Positions 1 through 5,674 of a stretch of 9,288 nucleotides of DNA are shown piece by piece; within the stretch, counting starts at the first letter, position 1; each line of letters begins with the position of its first letter. The translations under genes and the position numbers were made by a program. Source of the stretch: JBOGZI01 sp050697275. Lineage in GTDB: Bacteria > Actinomycetota > Thermoleophilia > Solirubrobacterales > 70-9. The DNA lies in NCBI GenBank assembly GCA_050697275.1, contig JBOGZI010000091.1, forward strand, positions 1 to 9,288, written 5' to 3'. The notes under the pieces were generated by a model. It saw only the letters and a program-made list of their open reading frames with translations, searched no databases and was not told the DNA's origin.

Positions 1-1031
1 TCATGCAGCTGCTCACGGTCGTGATCCCGAAGCTGGAGGCGTGGCAGAAAGAAGGCGAGGCCGGCACCAAGAAGATCACGCAGTGGACTCGTTACCTGAC
101 CATCGTCCTTGCCCTTCTGCAGTCGACCGGTTTGGCGTTCCTGTTCCACCGCGGCACCATCACGGATGCTCAAGGGCAGCCCGTCGACCTGTTCCCCGAG
201 GGTGGGTTCACGCCGTCGCGCGTCGGCTTGCTCGTCCTGTCGCTGACGGCCGGAACGGCTCTGATCATGTGGCTCGGCGAGCTGATCACCCAGCGCGGCA
301 TCGGCAACGGCATGTCGATCTTGATCTTTGCCTCGATCATCTCGAGGTTCCCGAGCGAAGGGAACGCGATCTATCAGCAGAAGGGTCTCGGGGGCCTCTT
401 GTTCTTCTTCGGGATCGGCATCATGGTGATCATCGCGGTTGTGACGATGGAGCAGGGGCAGCGCCGGATCCCGGTCCAATACGCGAAACGCGTGGTGGGG
501 CGCCGGATGACATCCGGCGGCTCGACCTACCTGCCGCTGCGGGTCAACATGGCGGGCGTCATTCCCGTCATCTTCGCGGCCTCGATCATGGCCTTCCCGC
601 CGACGATCGGGCAGCTGATCAACACCCCTGCCGCACTCGACTTCGCCGCCTTCTTCGAACCGAACGGCTGGGCTTACGTGATCGGCGAGATCTTCTTCAT
701 CATCGTCTTCACCTACTTCTACACGGCGGTCACCTTCAACCCGGTGGACCAGGCCGACAACCTGAAGAAATACGGCGGCTTCATTCCCGGCGTCCGGCCG
801 GGCCGCCCCACGGCCGAGTACCTCGACCGCATCCTCTCCCGCCTCACCTTCCCCGGTGCCCTCTACCTGGGGGCGGTGGCGGCGCTGCCCACGATCCTGA
901 TCAGCCAGACGTCGGCGAACTTCTTCTTCGGCGGGACCTCGATCCTGATCGTCGTGGGAGTCGCCCTCGACACCGTCAAGCAGCTCGAGGCGCAGTTGAT
1001 GATGCGGAACTACGAGGGCTTCCTGAAGTGA
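1..1031 (+). CDS. secY: Protein translocase subunit SecY, 5'-truncated by the window edge
   Basis: SecY is the channel-forming subunit of the SecYEG translocon, which moves unfolded proteins across or into the cytoplasmic membrane. The frame is open from the first bases, and 342 residues are visible from an internal Met at base 3. By comparison with known SecY proteins about 85-90 N-terminal residues (TM1-TM2) lie upstream. Family landmarks, counted from that Met, are the KKITQWTRY loop (23-31), WLGELITQRGIGNGMS (90-105), the cytoplasmic loop RRIPVQYAKR (154-163) followed by GGSTYLPLRVN (172-182), the loop FIPGVRPGRPTAEYL (260-274) that contacts SecA and the ribosome, and the C-terminal QLMMRNYEGFLK. 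Hydrophobic helices alternate with these loops as expected. The gene ends with TGA 22 bases before the likely adk start, matching the usual secY-adk order. The family call is secure. Confidence 0.97.
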   Translation, partial: MQLLTVVIPKLEAWQKEGEAGTKKITQWTRYLTIVLALLQSTGLAFLFHRGTITDAQGQPVDLFPEGGFTPSRVGLLVLSLTAGTALIMWLGELITQRGIGNGMSILIFASIISRFPSEGNAIYQQKGLGGLLFFFGIGIMVIIAVVTMEQGQRRIPVQYAKRVVGRRMTSGGSTYLPLRVNMAGVIPVIFAASIMAFPPTIGQLINTPAALDFAAFFEPNGWAYVIGEIFFIIVFTYFYTAVTFNPVDQADNLKKYGGFIPGVRPGRPTAEYLDRILSRLTFPGALYLGAVAALPTILISQTSANFFFGGTSILIVVGVALDTVKQLEAQLMMRNYEGFLK

Positions 1032-1041
1032 TTCAGGCCGT

Positions 1042-1048
1042 GGGGGGA
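1042..1048 (+). promoter_or_regulatory. Shine-Dalgarno-like purine tract supporting the adk CTG start
   Basis: A GGGGGGA run lies 5 bases before CTG 1054 and 14 bases before CTG 1063. Its position favours CTG 1054 as the adk initiator. The match to AGGAGG is imperfect (G-rich, one G-U pair needed), so this supports the start without proving it. Confidence 0.45.
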
Positions 1049-1053
1049 CCCAA

Positions 1054-1728
1054 CTGCCGGAACTGAACCTGATCCTGCTGGGGCCGCCCGGGAGCGGCAA
1101 GGGGACCCAGGGCGAGCGGCTGCAGAACGACTTCGCGCTCCCCTACTACGCCACCGGGGACATCCTGCGCGCCGCCGTCAAGGAGGGAACCGAGCTGGGC
1201 CGGAAGGCGAAGGAGTACATGGACCGCGGCGACCTCGTCCCAGACGAGGTGATCATCGCGGCGATCGGCGAGCGGGTGCAGAGGGAGGAGGCGAGCGACG
1301 GCTTCATCCTCGACGGCTTCCCGCGCACGGTGCCGCAGGCCGAGGCGCTGGACGAGGAGATGGAGGACCTCGGCCGCAAGATCAGCGCGGTGCTGCTGAT
1401 CGAAGTGCCCGACGAGGAGGTGGTCCGCCGCCTCGGAGGCCGCCGTACCTGTGAGCAGGGCGGCCATGTCTACCACGTCGAGTTCAACCCTCCGAAGAAG
1501 GAGGGGATCTGCGACGTGGACGGCAGCAAGCTGATCGTGCGCGAGGACGACAAGCCCGAGGTGATCCGCCACCGGCTCGAGGAGTACACGTCGAAGACGG
1601 AGCCCCTGATCGCCTACTACGAGGACCGCGGCCTGCTGCACCGGGTGGACGGCGCCCGCCCGCCCGAGGAGGTCGAAGAGGAGATCCAGGCGCAGATCGC
1701 GACCCTTCGCCGCGAGGACGAGATCTAG
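1054..1728 (+). CDS. adk: Adenylate kinase, apparent CTG start
   Basis: This cytoplasmic enzyme catalyses ATP + AMP = 2 ADP. The protein begins PELNLILLGPPGSGKGTQ, containing the P-loop GPPGSGKGT, followed by ATGDILR, DGFPRT in the core, and the long-form LID region from about residue 128 (GGRRTC) to 165. With the CTG at 1054 the length is 224 residues, normal for a long bacterial adenylate kinase. Upstream in this frame the codons run back to a TGA at 1024 with no ATG, GTG or TTG. The first conventional start is ATG 1219, which would delete the P-loop. Translation must therefore begin at CTG 1054 (better placed after the purine tract) or CTG 1063 (which gives the classic NLILLGPPG start). 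The LID zinc site looks incomplete: Cys133, Cys153 and Asp156 are present, but the second Cys position is Gly136, with His138 nearby. It lies between secY and map, in the usual order. Confidence 0.94.
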   Translation: MPELNLILLGPPGSGKGTQGERLQNDFALPYYATGDILRAAVKEGTELGRKAKEYMDRGDLVPDEVIIAAIGERVQREEASDGFILDGFPRTVPQAEALDEEMEDLGRKISAVLLIEVPDEEVVRRLGGRRTCEQGGHVYHVEFNPPKKEGICDVDGSKLIVREDDKPEVIRHRLEEYTSKTEPLIAYYEDRGLLHRVDGARPPEEVEEEIQAQIATLRREDEI

Positions 1729-1741
1729 GCTATGGGATGAG

Positions 1742-2512
1742 ATGTACCGCTCGATGATCGTCCGCAAGACGCCGCAGCAGATCGAGGCGATGGCAGCCGC
1801 GGGGGAGATCCAGGCGCGCTGCCTGCGGATGCTCCGCTCCAAGGCCCGTCCCGGGGTGACCACCGGCGAGCTCGATCAGGCGGCCGAGCGCTTCATCCGC
1901 TCCCAGGGCGGCGTCCCGTCCTTCAAGGGCTACCGGGGCTTCCCCGGCTCGATCTGCACCTCGCCCAATTCGATGGTGGTGCACGGCATCCCGGGGCCGT
2001 ACAAGCTGAAGCGCGGCGACATCCTCTCGATCGACGTCGGCGTCACCTACGGGGGCTGGGTCGCGGACGCCGCGATCACCGTGCCGATCGGCGAGGCGCC
2101 GGCCGAGGCGGAGCCGCTGCTGACCGCGACCCGGGAGGCGCTGTTCGCGGGGATCGAGCAGGCCCGGGCCGGCAACCACCTCAGCGACGTCTCCCACGGG
2201 ATCCAGACGAGGGTCGATCGCGACGGCCTCTCGATCATCCGCAGCCTGGTCGGGCACGGGATCGGCCGAAACATGCACGAGGACCCCCAGATCCCCAACT
2301 TCGGCGACCCGGGCAAGGGCCCCGAGCTCGAGGAGGGGATGGCGCTCGCGATCGAGCCGATGGTGAACGCGGGCGGGCCCGAGGTGCGGATGGGCTCCGA
2401 CGGCTGGGCCGTCTACTCGCAGGACGACTCGCTCACCGCCCACTTCGAGTTCACCGTCGCGGTCACCGCCGACGGCCCGCGGATCCTGACGCCCTGGCAC
2501 GAGGACGAGTAG
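1742..2512 (+). CDS. map: Methionine aminopeptidase, type I
   Basis: This metalloenzyme removes the initiator methionine from nascent proteins in the cytoplasm. The 256-residue length fits the short type I family, with no N-terminal zinc-finger extension and no type II insert. All catalytic residues are visible: substrate-binding His81 in VVHGIPG, and the five metal ligands Asp98 (SIDVG), Asp109 (VADAA), His172 (GHGIGRNMHEDP), Glu205 (AIEPM) and Glu236 (HFEFTV). The second active-site His is His179. ATG 1742 was chosen because a weak purine-rich GGGATGAG precedes it. ATG 1754 would give MIVRKTPQQIEAM, which resembles many family N-termini, so the first four residues are uncertain. The gene starts 13 bases after adk. 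It ends 16 bases before the stop of a gene on the opposite strand, where infA or rpmJ would normally follow. Confidence 0.97.
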   Translation: MYRSMIVRKTPQQIEAMAAAGEIQARCLRMLRSKARPGVTTGELDQAAERFIRSQGGVPSFKGYRGFPGSICTSPNSMVVHGIPGPYKLKRGDILSIDVGVTYGGWVADAAITVPIGEAPAEAEPLLTATREALFAGIEQARAGNHLSDVSHGIQTRVDRDGLSIIRSLVGHGIGRNMHEDPQIPNFGDPGKGPELEEGMALAIEPMVNAGGPEVRMGSDGWAVYSQDDSLTAHFEFTVAVTADGPRILTPWHEDE

Positions 2513-2528
2513 CGGCCCGGCGGCCTCC

Positions 2529-3422
2529 TCAACTTCCTGTGGGATCGGGCTCGGGCGCCCGGCGGGCGCGGAGCAGCCCGTAGGCGGAAAGGACGAAGGT
2601 GGCCACGAGGTAGCCGACGAAGGCGTAGGCGGCCGGCTCGCTCCATTGCAGATCGTCCCCCTCGCGGGCCAGCGCGATCGCCTGGAGCAGGCCGAGGAGA
2701 CCGAAGGCGGCGAGGTAGGGCGCCACCCGGTTGTTGTCGTTCTCCCAGGCGATCGCGCCCGCGAAGACCCCGAGCGCCAGCACCCAGGCGCCGCAGATCT
2801 GGGAGGTGAGCTCGGTCAGCCCCCACGGCCAGAGCCCGGCGAGGCCACCGTCGCCCGCGAACTCCCCGGGCAGCGCGAACATCGCGATCCCGAGCGGGAT
2901 CAGGACCACCGCCTCGAGGATGAGCAGGGCGCGCACCCAGCCGGCGAGCGGGCTCGTCCGCGGTGGATCGACGCCCGGCTCGCGCAGCTGCCGGCGCATC
3001 ACCAGCGCCAGCATCGGCGGATAGATCCCGTAGGCGATCACCCAGATGATCCCGATCGGCTTGTCGGTGTGGAACTGGTCGAGGTGGATGAAGGTCGCCG
3101 CGGTGACCAGCGGCGCGAAGACGAGGGCCACCGCCATCGAGACCCGGGTCTGCGCCCAGAGCGGGCGGCGGGAGGCGATCAGCGCGAGGGCCGCGCTCGC
3201 CCAGTAGCAGCCCCCCAGGAAGACCGCCGTCATCGGCACCGCGATCGTCCAGGCGAAGTACTCGTCGGTCTGGGTCGGAAGGATGAACACCGGGAGGCCG
3301 AGGAGGAACCTGGTGACGGGCGCGATGATCGGGGAGCGGGTGCCCGCCGTGGCGAGCCGCCAGTTCCGCTTCCGGTAGCCCTCGGTCGTCTGCTTGTCCT
3401 GCTCGGATCCGAGCTTGGCCAC
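2529..3422 (-). CDS. Unknown eight-helix membrane protein, coupled to the MMPL gene
   Basis: I do not recognise a named family. From the GTG at 3422 the protein has 297 residues and about eight hydrophobic segments, near 31-48, 58-84, 94-114, 121-142, 161-185, 205-226, 234-252 and 263-285. It ends in a short charged tail (RARRAPEPDPTGS). The stretch TDEYFAWTIAVPMTAVFLG (52-70) joins helices 1 and 2. From memory, similar FAW-x-I-x-PPMTA segments occur in uncharacterised actinobacterial membrane proteins, but I assign no function. The GTG start is preferred because GGAGGG precedes it by 6 bases. The only upstream ATG (3473) would overlap the MMPL gene by 49 bases and add a low-complexity Ala/Gly/Pro N-terminus. 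The MMPL stop codon lies 2 bases before this GTG, so the two proteins are probably made from one mRNA by coupled translation and may work together. The 3' end faces map, 16 bases away. Confidence 0.85.
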   Translation of the reverse strand: MAKLGSEQDKQTTEGYRKRNWRLATAGTRSPIIAPVTRFLLGLPVFILPTQTDEYFAWTIAVPMTAVFLGGCYWASAALALIASRRPLWAQTRVSMAVALVFAPLVTAATFIHLDQFHTDKPIGIIWVIAYGIYPPMLALVMRRQLREPGVDPPRTSPLAGWVRALLILEAVVLIPLGIAMFALPGEFAGDGGLAGLWPWGLTELTSQICGAWVLALGVFAGAIAWENDNNRVAPYLAAFGLLGLLQAIALAREGDDLQWSEPAAYAFVGYLVATFVLSAYGLLRARRAPEPDPTGS

Positions 3423-3424
3423 GG

Positions 3425-5530
3425 CTAGCCCTCCGGCTCCAGCGCGAGGCGGCGAAGCGGCTTCGGTGCCCACCAGTTCCGGTCCCCGAGCAGCGCCATC
3501 AGCGAGGGCACCAGCATGGCGCGAACGATGAACGAGTCGATCAGCACGGCGGCGGCCAGCCCGAAGCCCGTCTCCTTGATTCCGATCAGCTCGCCGCTGA
3601 CCAGCGCTCCCATCGCCACCGCGAACAGCAGCGCGGCGGAGGTGATCAATCTGCCCGTGCGCTCCATTCCCAGGGCGACGGCCTCGAGGTTGGACTCACC
3701 GCGGTCATGGAGCTCCCGGATGCGGGCGAGGCTGAAGACGCCGTAGTCGGTGGAGAGCCCGAACCCCGCGACCACGACCAGGACCGCGATCGCGATCGAG
3801 ATCCCGCCCTCACTCTCGAAGCCGAACAGCCCCTCGAGGTTGCCGTCTTGGAAGATCAGCTTCATCAGGCCGAGCGTCGCGCCCAGCGTGAGCACGTTCA
3901 TCAGCAGCGCCTTCAGCGGCAGCAGCAGCGAGCCGGTCATCGTGAACAGGGCGACCAGGGTGGCGGTGATCAGGATCGCGGCCGCAAGCGGCAGGCTGCC
4001 CCCGACGCTCCCCTCCTCGTCGATCTGGCTGGCGGCGAGACCGCCGATCTTGACGCCGGCCTCAGGCGGGGAATCGAGCGCCCGGACCTCGTCGACCAGC
4101 ACGCGGGTCTCCGGGCTGGCGCGTCCGACCCCGCTGAAGACATCCATCCTGACCACGTTCTCGCCGGCGAGGGCGGGCGGCGAAACCGCATCTACGCCCT
4201 CCAGAGCGAGGGCGTCCTCGCGGTACTTCGCGACCCAGGGCGGGGGCGGCGCCTCCGGGTTCTCGGAGACCCACTGGGCGATGATCGGATACTGGGTGTC
4301 GATGGGGAAGTCCGCCTCGAGCTGGCGGTCCACGGCTCCGGCCGACTTCTCCTCCGGCAGGAGGCTGGCGTCGTCGGGGACGAACCGAATCCCGAGCGCG
4401 GGGAGCGCCAGGGCGATCAGCAGCACCGCGCAGGTGGCGGCGATCGCTCCGGGGTGGCGCATCATCCAGTGCGAGAAGCGGTACCAGCGCCCCTGGGCGT
4501 CCGGCCGGGCCGTGGCCTCCGCCGAGCGCTGCAGCCAGGCGGGCGCCAGCGCGTTGACCCGCTCGCCGAGCAGTGCCAGCAGGGCGGGGAGGACGATCAG
4601 CGCCGCGACGGCGCAGAGGAGCGCGATCGCGATGCCGCTGATCGCCACCGAGTAGAGGAACTGCTGCGGGAAGACGAGCAGGCTGGCCATCGCGCAGGCG
4701 ACGGTGATGCCGCTGAAGGTGACCGCCCGCCCGGCGGTCGAGAGGGTGCGCTCTAGCGCCGCCTTCTCGCCCGCGCCGCCGGCCAGCTCCTCTCGATAGC
4801 GCGAGAGGATGAACAGGGAGTAGTCGATCGCGAGGCCGAGGCCGAGCGCGGTGACGACGTTGATCGAGAGCACGGTCAGCGGGACGACCTCGTGGATCAG
4901 GCGCATCACCGCCAGGGAGCCGACGATGGCGACGCCCCCGAGCACCAGCGGCAGGGCCGCGGCGACCAGGCTTCGGAAGAAGAGCAGCGAGAGCAGCAGC
5001 AGCAGCGGGAAGGCGAGGGTCTCGGCGCGGCGCAGGTCCTCCTCCGCCTGGATCGCGATCTGCTCGTCCGCCATCACGACGCCACCCAGCTCGACGTCGT
5101 CGCTGTCGGCGAACCGCTCCTCGGCGGCGGGGGCGACGTCCGAGCTCTCCGCGTCGGCTTCCACAAGCCCGACCACGAAGGCGCTCTGGCCGTTCTCGGC
5201 GATCCAGGCCGGCTGCGGTGGTCCCCAGGGGGTCAGCACGTCCTCGATCCCCTCGACGCCGCCCAGCTCGTCCGCGACCTGGTTGACGCGACGGTGCCCC
5301 TCGGTCGTCCGGGCGGGGGCGTCCACCAGCGCGATCACCGTGCCGTCGGCGCGCACCCCCGTCACCTCCTCGAGGGCGTCGATCGCCCTGGCGCTGTCTG
5401 AGCCGGGGTCCTGGAACTCGTAGGGGTCGAGCGCGTCGAAGGCGGTCAGGCCGAGCGGCGCCCCGACCACGACGGCGACCCCGGCGATTGCCAGGATGCG
5501 CTTGGGAGCGCGGATCGCCGTTCCCGCCAT
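3425..5530 (-). CDS. MMPL-family (RND superfamily) membrane transporter
   Basis: This 701-residue inner-membrane protein has the two-fold MMPL architecture: TM1 (about 11-30), an extracytoplasmic domain (31-168), TM2-TM6 (about 169-322), a cytoplasmic linker, TM7 (361-380), a second extracytoplasmic domain (381-512) and TM8-TM12 (513-682). The proton-relay Asp-Tyr pairs of the family are both present: Asp236-Tyr237 in GLAIDYSLFILSRYREE and Asp595-Tyr596 in GLSTDYGVFSLARIRE. The C-terminal segment DSFIVRAMLVPSLMALLG...NWW is also typical. Family members export lipids or hydrophobic compounds using the proton gradient; the substrate here cannot be read from sequence. ATG 5530 is used, but the GGGGGGAGG tract lies 15 bases upstream of it. 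An in-frame CTG at 5536 would be 9 bases from the tract and would add two residues. The gene has its own promoter-like site and overlaps translationally with the downstream 297-residue membrane protein gene. Confidence 0.95.
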   Translation of the reverse strand: MAGTAIRAPKRILAIAGVAVVVGAPLGLTAFDALDPYEFQDPGSDSARAIDALEEVTGVRADGTVIALVDAPARTTEGHRRVNQVADELGGVEGIEDVLTPWGPPQPAWIAENGQSAFVVGLVEADAESSDVAPAAEERFADSDDVELGGVVMADEQIAIQAEEDLRRAETLAFPLLLLLSLLFFRSLVAAALPLVLGGVAIVGSLAVMRLIHEVVPLTVLSINVVTALGLGLAIDYSLFILSRYREELAGGAGEKAALERTLSTAGRAVTFSGITVACAMASLLVFPQQFLYSVAISGIAIALLCAVAALIVLPALLALLGERVNALAPAWLQRSAEATARPDAQGRWYRFSHWMMRHPGAIAATCAVLLIALALPALGIRFVPDDASLLPEEKSAGAVDRQLEADFPIDTQYPIIAQWVSENPEAPPPPWVAKYREDALALEGVDAVSPPALAGENVVRMDVFSGVGRASPETRVLVDEVRALDSPPEAGVKIGGLAASQIDEEGSVGGSLPLAAAILITATLVALFTMTGSLLLPLKALLMNVLTLGATLGLMKLIFQDGNLEGLFGFESEGGISIAIAVLVVVAGFGLSTDYGVFSLARIRELHDRGESNLEAVALGMERTGRLITSAALLFAVAMGALVSGELIGIKETGFGLAAAVLIDSFIVRAMLVPSLMALLGDRNWWAPKPLRRLALEPEG
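3429..3434 (-). promoter_or_regulatory. Shine-Dalgarno that decides the start of the 297-residue protein
   Basis: On the minus strand GGAGGG lies within the last codons of the MMPL gene, 6 bases before GTG 3422, and the MMPL stop TAG falls inside that spacer. This is the layout expected for re-initiation by ribosomes finishing MMPL. It argues for the GTG rather than the upstream ATG at 3473. Confidence 0.7.
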
Positions 5531-5590
5531 CCGCAGCGCGAGTGGCCTCCCCCCTTTCTTCCTTGAGCGTTCGGGAGCCAGAGCGCGCGC

Positions 5591-5619
5591 ATCCTATGTC
5601 GCCAGGCCGGCCCTGTCAT
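5591..5619 (-). promoter_or_regulatory. Sigma-70-type promoter for the MMPL gene pair
   Basis: Read on the minus strand, ATGACA (plus-strand 5614-5619; one mismatch to TTGACA) is followed by exactly 17 bases and then TAGGAT (plus-strand 5591-5596) as the -10. Transcription would start near 5584, leaving a leader of about 54 bases with a GGGGGGAGG tract before the MMPL start. It lies in the 144-base gap between the LtrA stop and MMPL, the only gene-free stretch of note in the minus-strand block. It was found by eye; spacing and both hexamers are good for a high-GC genome. Confidence 0.55.
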
Positions 5620-5651
5620 CTGCGACCCCACGTACATCGCCACTGACATCT

Positions 5652-5669
5652 CGGCCCCGTCCGGGGCCG
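5652..5669 (-). terminator. Strong GC hairpin just past the LtrA stop, possible transcript end
   Basis: A perfect 7-bp stem (CGGCCCC with GGGGCCG) closes a 4-base loop, starting 5 bases beyond the LtrA stop codon on the minus strand. No T-run follows on either strand, so it is not a classical intrinsic terminator. It could protect the 3' end or act as a U-less terminator between LtrA and the MMPL promoter. Confidence 0.35.
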
Positions 5670-5674
5670 TGCGT

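Noticed and set aside
1219..1728. Adk starting at ATG 1219 (169 residues)
   Set aside because: It would remove the P-loop GPPGSGKGT and the AMP-binding start, which are intact in frame just upstream.
1033..1863. A long minus-strand frame opposite adk
   Set aside because: It overlaps the whole of adenylate kinase, whose motifs are unambiguous; the antisense product has no recognisable features.
3423..3473. ATG 3473 as start of the 297-residue membrane protein
   Set aside because: It has no good ribosome site, a 49-base overlap with MMPL and a low-complexity extension; GTG 3422 has GGAGGG 6 bases upstream.
3707..4756. A 349-codon + strand frame opposite the MMPL gene
   Set aside because: It is a GC-driven shadow, full of Arg, Glu, Asp, Gly and Gln with no domain character; the opposite strand encodes a clear transporter with conserved motifs.
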